Source: an uncultured Hyphomicrobiales bacterium (lineage in GTDB: Bacteria > Pseudomonadota > Alphaproteobacteria > Rhizobiales > Xanthobacteraceae). From it: a stretch of DNA of 64,000 nt. The position numbers and the translations under genes are program-made. The notes under the pieces were generated by a model. That model was not told the DNA's origin, did no database searches, and saw nothing but the letters and a program-made list of their open reading frames with translations. Location of the stretch: positions 1 through 64,000 of the forward strand of contig CAIRGJ010000023.1 in the NCBI GenBank assembly GCA_903878085.1. The letters are read 5' to 3'. This document shows, one piece after another, positions 18,488 to 28,522 of this stretch. Within the stretch, counting starts at the first letter, position 1; each line of letters starts with the position of its first letter.

Positions 18488-20395
18488 GTGGGGCTTTCGG
18501 TGGACGGCGAAGTCAGTACAGCAACGGGGGCGGGCCCTGGCCGCGCGTGGTTTGCTGGGCGCCGCCCGGCGGCGAGCAGGCGCAGCGCCGTGCCGCGCGC
18601 GCGCGTGCGCCGCCGTTTCTCGGCATCCCGGCTGATCGTTGTGCTGGCGCTTCTCGCCATGGGTGCGACCGCGCTGAGCGTCGGCGTCGGCTACGAAGTG
18701 GCGCGGCGCAACGACGAACATTTGGCGGTCGACCAGCGCGCTTCGCTGCGCAATGCCGTCTCCGAATTCCGCGCATTGTTCGGCCAGAGCGGGCCGCTCG
18801 ATCCCCGCTTCGTGCGCATGGTCGAGCAGAGTACTGGCTTGAAAGACCTGAAATTCGAGACCGAGCCGGAAGCGAACAAACGCGAGTTGCAGCCGGTGAT
18901 CGACGCGCAGGGCCGCATCGCCGGATTCTTCACCTGGGACAAAACGCATCCGGCGACCGACGCCATGGAACGCCTGATGCCGATCATCGTCGGCATCAAC
19001 GCGCTGCTGATTTGCTTTGCCGGATTTTCCTTGTGGCAGCTTCGCCGGGCGCGGCGCGAACTCATCGCCAGCGAAGAGCAGGCAGAGCTGGCGGCCGACG
19101 CCGACAAGCTCACCGGCCTGCCCAATCACGCCAAGACGCTGGAACTGCTCGATCTAATCTTGGCCGAACGCGCCGACAATGAAGTAACGACCTTCGCGCT
19201 GATCGAGATCGACGGCATGTCCGACATCAACGCTGATCTCGGCGTGCTGGGCGGCGATGAACTGATCGTCTCGGTCGCCAAGCGGCTGAAGGACGCACTG
19301 CCGCCGCAGGGCCGCTGCGGCCGCATCGGCAGCAACGAGTTCGCGGTGACGTTTACCGGCGAGAACGCCGGCGATGCCGAGCCTGTCATGCGCGCCATCC
19401 TTGAATCGCTCCAGCGGCCGCATTGGGTCGATAGCGCGGTGCGGATCAGCGCCCATGCCGGCTATGCACAGACGCCGCAGCACGCCACCACCCGCGGCGA
19501 ACTGACGCGCCGCGCCGAGTTGGCCTTGCGCACCGCTGCCAAGAAGGGCCACGGCACCTTGGTCGGCTTCGATCCCGGGATCGACACCGTCTCGGCCGAC
19601 CAGAAATTCATCCAGCGCGAGTTGCCACGCGCGCTTAGCGCCGGCGATCTCGAATTGCACTATCAGCCGATCGTCGCCGCCCAAGGCGGCCGCATCGTCG
19701 GCGTCGAGGCCTTGCTGCGCTGGACCCATGCGACGCGCGGACCGATCGGTCCGGCGGTCTTCATTCCGGTCGCCGAACAGATGGGGCTGATGGATTCTCT
19801 CGGCGCCTTCGTGCTGCGCCGTGCGCTGAAAGAAGCCAAGCGCTGGCCGGAGCTCTACGTCGCGGTGAATCTGTCGCCGCTGCAAGTGCGCGATCGCGCC
19901 ATCGTCGATCTGGTGCGCTCGGCGCTGGCCGACAGCGGCGTGCCGCCGTCGCAATTGATGCTCGAAATCACCGAGGGCGTGCTGATCGACAACCCCGAAG
20001 AGATGGTCAAGCGGATCGAGGATCTGCACGCGCTCGGCGTGCGCATCGCGCTCGACGATTTCGGTTCGGGCTATTCGAACCTCGGCTATCTGCAGCGCTT
20101 TCCGCTCGACAAGCTCAAGATCGACCGTTGCTTTGTCACGGCACTGGGCAGTTCCGCCAATGGCGGCGTGATCATTCAGGCCATCGTGGCGCTGGGCCGC
20201 GCGCTCGGCCTGTCGGTTCTGGTCGAGGGCGTCGAGACCGAGCAACAGCGCGTGCTGCTGCGCCTTGCCGGTTGCGACGAGATGCAGGGCTTCCTGTTCG
20301 CCAAGCCGGCGCCGGCCTCAACCATCGACCGGCTGCTGGCGCAGGCCAAACGCTCGGCCCGCGCGCCGATGCCGGCCGAGGCGCTGACAGCCTGA
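18488..20395 (+). CDS. GGDEF/EAL domain protein with degenerate GGDEF (GSNEF) and intact EAL; predicted c-di-GMP phosphodiesterase
   Basis: GRIGSNEFAVTF; GVEALLRW; EITEGVLI; LDDFGSGYSNLGYLQRFPLDKLKIDR. Confidence 0.92.
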   Translation: MGLSVDGEVSTATGAGPGRAWFAGRRPAASRRSAVPRARVRRRFSASRLIVVLALLAMGATALSVGVGYEVARRNDEHLAVDQRASLRNAVSEFRALFGQSGPLDPRFVRMVEQSTGLKDLKFETEPEANKRELQPVIDAQGRIAGFFTWDKTHPATDAMERLMPIIVGINALLICFAGFSLWQLRRARRELIASEEQAELAADADKLTGLPNHAKTLELLDLILAERADNEVTTFALIEIDGMSDINADLGVLGGDELIVSVAKRLKDALPPQGRCGRIGSNEFAVTFTGENAGDAEPVMRAILESLQRPHWVDSAVRISAHAGYAQTPQHATTRGELTRRAELALRTAAKKGHGTLVGFDPGIDTVSADQKFIQRELPRALSAGDLELHYQPIVAAQGGRIVGVEALLRWTHATRGPIGPAVFIPVAEQMGLMDSLGAFVLRRALKEAKRWPELYVAVNLSPLQVRDRAIVDLVRSALADSGVPPSQLMLEITEGVLIDNPEEMVKRIEDLHALGVRIALDDFGSGYSNLGYLQRFPLDKLKIDRCFVTALGSSANGGVIIQAIVALGRALGLSVLVEGVETEQQRVLLRLAGCDEMQGFLFAKPAPASTIDRLLAQAKRSARAPMPAEALTA

Positions 20396-20458
20396 CCGGC
20401 AGGGGCTAGAGTTGTCTTTCATCTGACCGCGCCCACCGGGCGCGCGCGGGAGGACACG

Positions 20459-21631
20459 ATGATTCCCAATGCATGGGCGGGCTTCGATTTTGGTCTCGGT
20501 TCCGAGGTCGACATGCTGCGTCAGTCGGTCAACGGCTTTGCCCAGGACCGCATCGCGCCGCGCGCCGCGGCCATCGACCGCGACAACGAATTTCCACGCG
20601 ACCTGTGGCCGGAGATGGGCGCACTCGGGCTGCATGGCATCACCGTCGCAGAGGACGATGGCGGGGCGGGTTTGGGCTATCTCGCCCATTGCGTGGCGAT
20701 GGAGGAGATTTCGCGCGCCAGCGCCTCGGTCGGACTGTCCTACGGCGCGCATTCCAATCTCTGCGTCAACCAGCTCAACCGCAACGGCACGGCGGAACAG
20801 AAGCGCAAATATCTGCCGAAGCTGATTTCCGGTGCGCACGTCGGTGCGCTGGCGATGTCGGAGCCCGGCGCCGGTTCCGACGTGGTGTCGATGCGCACCC
20901 GCGCCGACAAAGTCGGCGACCGTTACGTCCTCAACGGTTCCAAGATGTGGATCACCAACGGGCCGGTCGCCGACACCTTGGTCATCTATGCCAAGACCGA
21001 CCGCACCGCCGGCGCACGCGGCATCACCGCCTTCATTGTCGAGAAGGGCATGAAGGGTTTCACGCCGGCGCAAAAGCTCGACAAGCTCGGCATGCGCGGC
21101 TCCGACACCAGCGAGTTGGTCTTTATCGACTGTGAAGTGCCGGAAGAAAACGTGCTCGGCGCAGTCGGCAACGGCGTCAACGTGCTGATGTCCGGCCTCG
21201 ACTATGAGCGCGTTGTGCTCGCCGCGGGTCCCTTGGGCATCATGCAGGCCTGCATGGACGTGGTGGTGCCCTATGTGCACGAACGCAAGCAGTTCGGGCA
21301 GGCCATCGGCCAGTTCCAACTGGTGCAGGCCAAGCTCGCCGACATGTATGTGACGATGAACGCCGCCAAGTCCTATGTGTACGCGGTGGCACGCGCCAGC
21401 GACGACGGCCGCACCACGCGCGAGGATGCCGCCGGCGCGATCCTGTTTGCCGCCGAGAAGGCGACCTGGATGGCGCTGGAGGCGATCCAGTGCCTCGGCG
21501 GCAATGGCTACATCAACGATTTCTCGACCGGGCGTCTGCTGCGCGATGCCAAGCTCTATGAGATCGGCGCTGGCACCTCGGAAATCCGTCGCATGCTGAT
21601 CGGGCGGGAGATCTTCGAGAAGACGCGGTGA
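20459..21631 (+). CDS. ivd: Isovaleryl-CoA dehydrogenase / acyl-CoA dehydrogenase
   Basis: [22 protein letters not shown]...[19 protein letters not shown]...[11 protein letters not shown]. Confidence 0.88.
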   Translation: MIPNAWAGFDFGLGSEVDMLRQSVNGFAQDRIAPRAAAIDRDNEFPRDLWPEMGALGLHGITVAEDDGGAGLGYLAHCVAMEEISRASASVGLSYGAHSNLCVNQLNRNGTAEQKRKYLPKLISGAHVGALAMSEPGAGSDVVSMRTRADKVGDRYVLNGSKMWITNGPVADTLVIYAKTDRTAGARGITAFIVEKGMKGFTPAQKLDKLGMRGSDTSELVFIDCEVPEENVLGAVGNGVNVLMSGLDYERVVLAAGPLGIMQACMDVVVPYVHERKQFGQAIGQFQLVQAKLADMYVTMNAAKSYVYAVARASDDGRTTREDAAGAILFAAEKATWMALEAIQCLGGNGYINDFSTGRLLRDAKLYEIGAGTSEIRRMLIGREIFEKTR

Positions 21632-21819
21632 AACGCGCGCTGCAGGAACTGAGTTGGACCGGTCTGACGATCCTCGGCGTTTTCGTCGGCCTGTTCATCG
21701 GTCTGGCGATCGCGCCCGAATTGCCAAGCGAAGTGAGCTGGGCGCTGGGCGCCGCGGTCGTGGCGATTTTTGCGGTGTCCTGGTTCCTGAAGCGCCGCCG
21801 GCCGGGCAATCCCCGTTAA
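21628..21819 (+). CDS. Small membrane protein
   Basis: Two hydrophobic segments; GTGA overlap with upstream ivd stop. Confidence 0.5.
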   Translation: MKRALQELSWTGLTILGVFVGLFIGLAIAPELPSEVSWALGAAVVAIFAVSWFLKRRRPGNPR

Positions 21820-21880
21820 CTTTTGGCCGCCCCGAATCAGCTAGTGCAGTGGCCTACCTCTTTTGAATGGGGACAGGGCC

Positions 21881-22168
21881 ATGATGCGGGTGCGGTTGAA
21901 GGCGGATGGGCGGATCGTCGAAATCATGCCCGACGGCAGCGAAAAGACCGTCGATCATAAGGATCCGGCTGCCTTCGTGCGACATGTGCGTTCGCGCTGT
22001 GGGCTCACGCAAGCAGCCTTCGCTGAAAAGATCGAAGTGCCGATCGAGACCGTACGCAACTGGGAGCAGGGCAAGCGTAGCCCGCAGGGACCGGCGCGCG
22101 CGCTGCTCAAGCTGATCGACAGCGCACCCGAGGCGGCCTTCGCCGCATTAGGCGGAAGACGGCGCTAG
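21881..22168 (+). CDS. XRE-type helix-turn-helix regulator
   Basis: RSRCGLTQAAFAEKIEVPIETVRNWEQGKRSPQGPARALLKLI. Confidence 0.8.
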   Translation: MMRVRLKADGRIVEIMPDGSEKTVDHKDPAAFVRHVRSRCGLTQAAFAEKIEVPIETVRNWEQGKRSPQGPARALLKLIDSAPEAAFAALGGRRR

Positions 22169-22206
22169 CGCGCCTTTTGGGCGGCGAAGGCGCTAGAATT
22201 TCTCGG

Positions 22207-23037
22207 TTACTCGGCGACAGCTGGAATAGGCTTGGGCGGCGAAGTGCGCGCGAGCCGCATCAACAGGAACATCGCAAATAGCGTGGCGATGTAGACGATC
22301 AGCTGCAATTCGGTCGGCCGCTCGGTGTAACCGATCAGCGTGTGCAGCAAGCGGCCCATGATGCTGCCATCCGACAGAATCCACGACGTGTCCCAGACCG
22401 TGCGGCCGAGCACTTCGGCAAATCCGGCATTGTTGAGGAACTGCACCGACTGTGCCGCCATGCCGGCGGCCAAGAGCGCGATCAGCCAGGTCGTGACCGT
22501 GAAGATGTGGCGGGTCGGGATCGCCACCAGGCCGATATAAGTCAGCCCGGTGAATGCCGCACCGGCCACGATGCCGAGCAGGCCGCCGATCAGCAGCGCC
22601 GAACCGGACGTGCCGGAAGCGAAAATTCCGTAGAGAAACAAGACCACTTCCGAGCCTTCGCGCAGTACCGCGAGGCCGACGACGATGGCGAGGGCGGTCA
22701 GCGGCTTGGCGCCTTCGCTCACCGCCGTGCCTATGGACTGCATCTCGGTGGCGATCTCGCGGCCGTGCCGCGCCATCCAAGCGTTGTGCCACATCAGCAT
22801 CACGACAGCGATGCCAAGTACGGCGGCGTTGAACAGCTCCTGGCCTGCGCCCTCGAACGCTTGTGAAATTGCGCCGGCGAACAGCGCCACGATCGCGGCG
22901 CCCAGCACGCCGCAGCCGACGCCGATATTGATCCAGCGGCCGCGCCCGAAGACGCCGCGCGTCGCTGCCATAACAATGCCGATGATGAGGCCGGCTTCGA
23001 TGACTTCGCGAAATACGATAATGAGTGCGCCAAGCAT
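22207..23037 (-). CDS. FTR1 family iron permease
   Basis: REVIEAGLIIGIV and REGSEVVLFLYGI motifs; seven TM pattern. Confidence 0.9.
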   Translation of the reverse strand: MLGALIIVFREVIEAGLIIGIVMAATRGVFGRGRWINIGVGCGVLGAAIVALFAGAISQAFEGAGQELFNAAVLGIAVVMLMWHNAWMARHGREIATEMQSIGTAVSEGAKPLTALAIVVGLAVLREGSEVVLFLYGIFASGTSGSALLIGGLLGIVAGAAFTGLTYIGLVAIPTRHIFTVTTWLIALLAAGMAAQSVQFLNNAGFAEVLGRTVWDTSWILSDGSIMGRLLHTLIGYTERPTELQLIVYIATLFAMFLLMRLARTSPPKPIPAVAE

Positions 23038-23040
23038 GAT

Positions 23041-23370
23041 TTATTCCGCGATGACCACGCCTTTGGCGGTGGCTTCATGAAACTCGCCGACGAATGGATA
23101 GCGGCCGGGCTTGAGCGGACCGATCCGCACCACACCCTTCGATTTGCCGGCAATAATCTTCTCGACTTTCAAAATCTTGCTTTCGAATTCCTCGGCCGTG
23201 GCGTCTTCATTGATTACGGTGATCGCCACCCGCTGGTTGGCGGGCACCTTGATGTCTTCCGGCGTGAACTTGTGGTCCTTGATGGTCAGGACATAGTCCT
23301 GGGCGCGGGCGGAGGCGGGCGCCAACGTCACCAGGGCGGCAAGGCCGAGCAGGATTAAAAAGCTGCGCAT
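23041..23370 (-). CDS. Periplasmic cupredoxin-domain protein paired with FTR1
   Basis: FTPEDIKVPANQRVAITVINEDATAEEFES...GRYPFVGEFHEATAKG. Confidence 0.85.
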   Translation of the reverse strand: MRSFLILLGLAALVTLAPASARAQDYVLTIKDHKFTPEDIKVPANQRVAITVINEDATAEEFESKILKVEKIIAGKSKGVVRIGPLKPGRYPFVGEFHEATAKGVVIAE

Positions 23371-23659
23371 TGGGTTTCCAGGCTAGGTCGCAGGCCTCAC
23401 AAAAGCATTAAAACCCATTGATGCAAGTGTTGTTTTTCAGTCTTGAATTATTCCAATGTAAGAAGCGAGCCAATGGACTGGCCGGCCAAGTAATGTCCCG
23501 CTTTGCGTTAGCGCAAAGCCCCGTGTTCTTTCGCCGCGCGCCGCGGAACGACGGCCGCAGGCCGGCTTCACCCCCGGAGCAGGCCGGGTTGGCAGCGCCC
23601 CGGCAAGCGGGCATTCTCCCGCCACGCCCTCATTCCAGCCGACCTCCCAGGAGCAAATA

Positions 23660-24499
23660 ATGCAGTTTGTTGAAGCCCATGGCGCCCGTATCCCCCAAAT
23701 CGGCCTCGGCACCATGACCTTGAAAGAGGACGTTTGCGTCCAGGCGGTCAAGACCGCGCTCCAGGTCGGTTACACCCACCTCGACACCGCGGCTTTCTAC
23801 GGCAACGAGAAGGAAGTCGGCGAGGGGCTGCGCGCCTCCGGCATCAAGCGCGAGGACGTGTTCATCTGCACCAAGGTACGCGAAAACAACCTGACGCCGG
23901 AAAACTTCGTCAAGTCGCTCGACCAGAGTCTGGCCAATCTGCAATTGCCTTATGTCGATCTGTTGCTGATCCACTGGAACAACAAAGACATTCCTTTCAG
24001 CGTCAGCATTCCGGCGCTGTGCAAGGCCAAGAAGGACGGCAAGGCCAAGCATATTGGCGTTGCGAACTTCACCACCAAGATGCTGGACGAGGCCTGGGCG
24101 GTGACCAGCGAGCCGCTAGTCTGCAATCAGATCGAGATGCATCCCTTCATCAACCAGGACAAGGTGGTCGCGGCGAGCAAGAAGCACGGCATGGCGGTGG
24201 TCGCCTATTGCCCGATCGCGCGCGGCAAGGTGCAAGGCTCTCAAGAGATTGGCGCCGACGCGCTTGAGCGCATCGGCAAGGCGCACAACAAGACCGTGGC
24301 GCAGGTCTCGCTGCGCTATCTGGTGCAGATGGGCGTCTGCGCCATTCCCCGCACCGCGACGCCGGACCATCTCAAAGCCAACATCGACGTGTTCGATTTC
24401 AAATTGTCGGATGCCGAGATGGCGGAACTCAAGAAGCTCAACGCCACCAATATGCGCGTGGTCAGTCCGCCGCACGCGCCGGTCTGGGACACGCCGTAG
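23660..24499 (+). CDS. Aldo/keto reductase
   Basis: IPQIGLGTMTLKED...HLDTAAFYGNEKEVGEGLR...LLIHWNN...VVAYCPIARG. Confidence 0.92.
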   Translation: MQFVEAHGARIPQIGLGTMTLKEDVCVQAVKTALQVGYTHLDTAAFYGNEKEVGEGLRASGIKREDVFICTKVRENNLTPENFVKSLDQSLANLQLPYVDLLLIHWNNKDIPFSVSIPALCKAKKDGKAKHIGVANFTTKMLDEAWAVTSEPLVCNQIEMHPFINQDKVVAASKKHGMAVVAYCPIARGKVQGSQEIGADALERIGKAHNKTVAQVSLRYLVQMGVCAIPRTATPDHLKANIDVFDFKLSDAEMAELKKLNATNMRVVSPPHAPVWDTP

Positions 24500-24530
24500 C
24501 GCCGGACAAGACTCTGCGCGGGGACCTGTG

Positions 24531-25346
24531 ATGCAAGCAATCGAGACCCATGGTTTCAAGATTCCGCTGATCGGGCTCGGCACCTGGGTCCTGCGCGGCC
24601 GCGACTGCACGCGCGTCGTGACGCAGGCGATCCGCATCGGCTACCGCTATATCGACACCGCGCAGATGTACGACAACGAGGCGGCGGTCGGCGAGGGCGT
24701 GCGCACGTCGGGGCTGCGGTCCGAAGTCATCGTCTGCACCAAGGTGGCGCCGGAGCGGCTGGCGCCGCACGACCTCGAACGGTCGGTGAAGGAAAGTCTG
24801 TCGCGGCTGCGGCTCGATGCCATCGACGTGCTGTTGATCCATTGGCCGAACCCGCGCGTGCCGCTCGCAGAAACGCTCGGTGCCATGGCCAAGCTGAAGC
24901 ATGACGGCTACGTCAAACAGATCGGGGTGTCGAACTTCACGGTGGCGCTGGTCGAGGAGGCGGTGAAAGCCACGACCGAGCCACTGGTCTGCAATCAGAT
25001 CGAATGCCATCCCTATCTCAACCAGGACAAGGTGATTGCGGCCTGCCGCAAAGCCGGCATGGCGGTGGTCGCCTATAGTCCGATCGCTCGCGGTTCCGCC
25101 AAAGGCGATGAACTACTCGAACGGATTGGCAAGGCCTATGGCAAGAGTGCGGCGCAGGTCTGCCTGCGCTGGCTCACGCAACAGGACATCGCGGTGATCC
25201 CGCGCACCAGCAAAGTCGAGCGGCTGCAAGAAAATTTTGCGCTGTTCGATTTCCATTTGTCCGACGCGGAGATGAAGGAAATCGCCACTCTCGCGCGCAA
25301 CGACGGCCGCCTTGTCGATTGGTCCTGGTCGCCGAAATGGGATTGA
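24531..25346 (+). CDS. Aldo/keto reductase
   Basis: [15 protein letters not shown]...[19 protein letters not shown]...LLIHWPNP; tandem paralog of 23660..24499. Confidence 0.92.
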   Translation: MQAIETHGFKIPLIGLGTWVLRGRDCTRVVTQAIRIGYRYIDTAQMYDNEAAVGEGVRTSGLRSEVIVCTKVAPERLAPHDLERSVKESLSRLRLDAIDVLLIHWPNPRVPLAETLGAMAKLKHDGYVKQIGVSNFTVALVEEAVKATTEPLVCNQIECHPYLNQDKVIAACRKAGMAVVAYSPIARGSAKGDELLERIGKAYGKSAAQVCLRWLTQQDIAVIPRTSKVERLQENFALFDFHLSDAEMKEIATLARNDGRLVDWSWSPKWD

Positions 25347-25353
25347 TGCGGCT

Positions 25354-26070
25354 GTGACCGAAGGCAACGACACCGCGCTCGTCCTGTTCTCGGGAGGGCA
25401 GGACTCCACAGTCTGTCTGGCCTGGGCGCTCGAGCGTTACGCGCGCGTCGAGACCGTCGGCTTCGACTACGGCCAGCGCCATGCGGTCGAGTTGGAGGTG
25501 CGGGCGGGCCTGCGCGACAGCCTGAGCGCGATGCGGCCGCAATGGGCGGCGCGGCTTGGCGAGGATCATCTTGTCAAGCTCGATGCGCTGGCCGCGATCT
25601 CGGAGACCGCGCTGACGCGCGAAACCGCCATCGAAATCGCCGCCGACGGGCTGCCGACCACCTTCGTGCCGGGCCGCAATCTGATCTTCTTCTGCTTTGC
25701 CGGCGCGCTGGCCTATCGCCGCGGCGCCCGCCACATCGTCGCTGGCATGTGCGAGACCGATTATTCCGGCTACCCCGACTGCCGCGACGATACCGTGAAG
25801 GCGATGCAGGTGGCGCTCAGCCTCGGCCTCGACAAACGCGTCACCCTCCATACGCCGCTGATGTGGATCGATAAGGCCGGCACTTTCGCGATGGCAGAGC
25901 AGATCGGCGGAAATGCCTTGCTCGACCTCGTTGTCGCGGACACCCATAGCTGTTATTTGGGCGACCGCACTCATCGCCACGACTGGGGCTATGGCTGCGG
26001 CGAGTGCCCGGCCTGCAACCTGCGGGCTCAGGGCTATGCGAAATTCATACACTTACGAAAGACGACATGA
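25354..26070 (+). CDS. queC: 7-cyano-7-deazaguanine synthase QueC
   Basis: [20 protein letters not shown]-loop; GFDYGQRH; C-terminal [14 protein letters not shown] zinc site; GTG start. Confidence 0.93.
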   Translation: MTEGNDTALVLFSGGQDSTVCLAWALERYARVETVGFDYGQRHAVELEVRAGLRDSLSAMRPQWAARLGEDHLVKLDALAAISETALTRETAIEIAADGLPTTFVPGRNLIFFCFAGALAYRRGARHIVAGMCETDYSGYPDCRDDTVKAMQVALSLGLDKRVTLHTPLMWIDKAGTFAMAEQIGGNALLDLVVADTHSCYLGDRTHRHDWGYGCGECPACNLRAQGYAKFIHLRKTT

Positions 26071-26636
26071 CGATCGATAATGAAAAGCGGAAGAACATCG
26101 AAGGCGCGATTTTCCTCATTCTGTTCTGCCTGACGATCCCTGCCGCCAACTGGATGCTCGAGCATTTCGGCACGGTCTGTCCGCCGAACAGCCCGTGTCT
26201 GGTGCCGGTGGCGCCGGGGCTGATGGCGCCGTCGGGTGTGCTGTTGATCGGCGCGGCTTTGGTGCTGCGCGATCTGGTGCAACGGCGGCTGGGCGTCGAG
26301 TTCGGTATCGGCGCGATCGTTGTTGGCGCCGCGATCTCGGCCGCTTTGTCGCCGGCGTCGCTGGTGCTGGCCTCGGCGACCGCGTTCATGCTCTCGGAGC
26401 TCGCCGATTTCGCGGTCTATACGCCGCTGGCCCGCCGCCGCCTCGTGCTGGCGGTAGTCGCTTCGAGCTTCGCCGGGCTGGTGATCGATTCTATCATCTT
26501 TTTGTGGCTCGCTTTCGGTTCGCTCGACTTTCTCATGGGCCAAGTCGTCGGCAAGTTGTGGATGGTGCTGCTCGCCGTCCCGTTTGTCACTTACCTTCGC
26601 CGCCGCGATGAGCGGCTCGGCCTGATGCCGGCGTAA
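26067..26636 (+). CDS. VUT family (YhhQ-like) putative queuosine precursor transporter
   Basis: [13 protein letters not shown]...[25 protein letters not shown]; 4-bp ATGA overlap with queC. Confidence 0.82.
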   Translation: MTIDNEKRKNIEGAIFLILFCLTIPAANWMLEHFGTVCPPNSPCLVPVAPGLMAPSGVLLIGAALVLRDLVQRRLGVEFGIGAIVVGAAISAALSPASLVLASATAFMLSELADFAVYTPLARRRLVLAVVASSFAGLVIDSIIFLWLAFGSLDFLMGQVVGKLWMVLLAVPFVTYLRRRDERLGLMPA

Positions 26637-26660
26637 CCAAACGCCAATACGGGGATTCCA

Positions 26661-27356
26661 ATGACATCGACGATCGAGAAGCTGAAGAACATCACCACCG
26701 GCACCATCACGACGATTTTGCTGAAAAAGGGCATTCGCCGCTCCTGGATGGCGGGCGCCATGCCGCTCGGTTTCTCCGGCAAGCGCGTCGTTGGCCCGGC
26801 CTTCACCTTGCGCTTCGTGCCGGTGCGCGAGGACCTGGCGACGCCGGCGAGCTGGTCGAACCCGATCTCGACACGTTCGGCCATTGAGGCCATGCCGGCG
26901 GATTGCATCGTGGTCACTGACGCCATGGGCGTCACAAGCGCCGGCATTTTCGGCGACATTTTGTGCATGCGCATGGTCAAGCGCGGCGTCACCGCGCTGA
27001 TCACCGATGGCGTGATGCGCGACAAGCACGGCGTCGTCGCCACCGGCCTGCCGGTCTGGTGCGCCGGCATGGCCGCGCCGGCGTCCGTCAATCAGTTGAC
27101 CTTCGTCGGCTGGGAAGAGCCGATCGGCTGCGGCGGCTGCGCGATTTTCCCCGGCGACATCATCGTGGCCGACGACGACGGCGCGGTGGTGATCCCGAAG
27201 GATCTCGCCGATTTCGTCGCCGAGGAAGGCGCCGAGCACGAACTGCTGGAAAGCTGGCTGGTGCTGGAAGTCGAGAAGGGCGAGAAGCTCCCCGGCCTTT
27301 ATCCGCCGAACGAAGAGAACAAGAAGCGTTACGAGGCGTGGAAGAAGTCGCGCTAG
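26661..27356 (+). CDS. RraA family protein / HMG aldolase-like
   Basis: GPAFTLRFVP...GDILCMRMVKRGVTALITDGVMRD...PGDIIVADDDGAVVIP. Confidence 0.87.
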   Translation: MTSTIEKLKNITTGTITTILLKKGIRRSWMAGAMPLGFSGKRVVGPAFTLRFVPVREDLATPASWSNPISTRSAIEAMPADCIVVTDAMGVTSAGIFGDILCMRMVKRGVTALITDGVMRDKHGVVATGLPVWCAGMAAPASVNQLTFVGWEEPIGCGGCAIFPGDIIVADDDGAVVIPKDLADFVAEEGAEHELLESWLVLEVEKGEKLPGLYPPNEENKKRYEAWKKSR

Positions 27357-27452
27357 CCCGATCGTCGGCTTTGCGAAAACGCCGGCGGCCGCGCTGGATA
27401 TTTGCTAGATTTAAGCTTCGGTCGGCAAGATCGGGCCATGATCGGGCGCTGA

Positions 27453-28244
27453 ATGTTTTTCATCCTTTCCAAGACCGTCGCGTTTCTGCTGCTGCCGTCG
27501 AATATATTGATCGCGCTTGGCCTCTTGGGCGTCGTGCTGCTGGCGACGCGATGGCGGCGCGCCGGGCTTGGCCTCGCCGTCGCAAGTCTGCTCATGCTGG
27601 CGATGCTCGGCTTCTCGCCGCTCGGCGGCATGCTGGCCGCGAAACTTGAAAGCCGGTTTCCGCCCTGGGATGCCGGGCGCGGGCCGCCGGACGGTATTGT
27701 GGTGCTTGGCGGCGGCATCGCCACGACGCTGTCGGCGGACTATGACGAGCCCGTGCTCACCGGCGATGGCGGGCGCATCACCGCGATCGCCAAGCTGGCG
27801 CGCGCTTTTCCGAAGGCGCGCATCGTCTACACGAATGGTGACGCCAGCCTGTTCGCTACCGGCGCGAGCGACGAGAAATATCTCTATTTGCTGCTCGACA
27901 GCTTCGGTGTCCCGCGCGATCGCGTGACGATGGAAACCAAAGCGCGCAACACTTCCGAAAATGCCATTTTCAGCAAAGAACTGGTGAAGCCGAAACCCGG
28001 CGAACGCTGGCTGCTGGTGACTTCGGCGCAGCATATGCCGCGCGCGGTCGGCTGTTTCCGGCAGGCTGGTTTCGAGGTCGAGGCCTATCCGGTGGCCTGG
28101 CGCACGCGCCCGCGCGGCAGCTTTACGCTCGGCGGCACGCTCAGCGGCGGGCTCAATACGCTGGATCTGGCCACACATGAATGGCTCGGCTTGATCTTTT
28201 ACCGCCTGACCGGCCGCACCGGCGCGTTGCTGCCCGCGCCTTAG
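27453..28244 (+). CDS. YdcF/ElyC/SanA family protein (DUF218)
   Basis: DGIVVLGGGI...VYTNGDASLF...NTSENAIFSKELV...LLVTSAQHMPRAVGCFRQAG. Confidence 0.88.
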   Translation: MFFILSKTVAFLLLPSNILIALGLLGVVLLATRWRRAGLGLAVASLLMLAMLGFSPLGGMLAAKLESRFPPWDAGRGPPDGIVVLGGGIATTLSADYDEPVLTGDGGRITAIAKLARAFPKARIVYTNGDASLFATGASDEKYLYLLLDSFGVPRDRVTMETKARNTSENAIFSKELVKPKPGERWLLVTSAQHMPRAVGCFRQAGFEVEAYPVAWRTRPRGSFTLGGTLSGGLNTLDLATHEWLGLIFYRLTGRTGALLPAP

Positions 28245-28363
28245 TTTGTGGAATCCGGAAGCGGCGTTATCCTTTCGTCATCAAGGGCGATTCGTGCGCC
28301 CGAGTCCGCGTCTGCGTGCTCGCGCACCATCCAGCGATGCTCTCTTAAATGAGGAATCCGCCC

Positions 28364-28522
28364 ATGTCGCTCGACACTCACTCCACAACTCCGTCGGAGT
28401 CCGCGCCTTATGCCGGCATCGGCTTTCGCGCCGACTGGAGCGAAAACGTCGTCGCCATCCTCGCCGCCGGTACCGGCGTGCTGGTGGTGGCGGTTATCGC
28501 GGTGCTGATGGGTCTGGCCTAG
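28364..28522 (+). CDS. Small single-TM protein (52 aa), not in the supplied ORF list
   Basis: MSLDTHSTTPSESAPYAGIGFRADWSENVVAILAAGTGVLVVAVIAVLMGLA*; GAGGA-like RBS upstream. Confidence 0.5.
   Translation: MSLDTHSTTPSESAPYAGIGFRADWSENVVAILAAGTGVLVVAVIAVLMGLA

Noticed and set aside
21881-22168. XRE regulator as part of a toxin-antitoxin module
   Set aside because: No HigB/RelE-like toxin gene adjacent on either strand.
26034-27239. 401-aa minus-strand ORF
   Set aside because: Opposes the VUT and RraA genes; low-complexity His/Arg/Gln composition and no domain.
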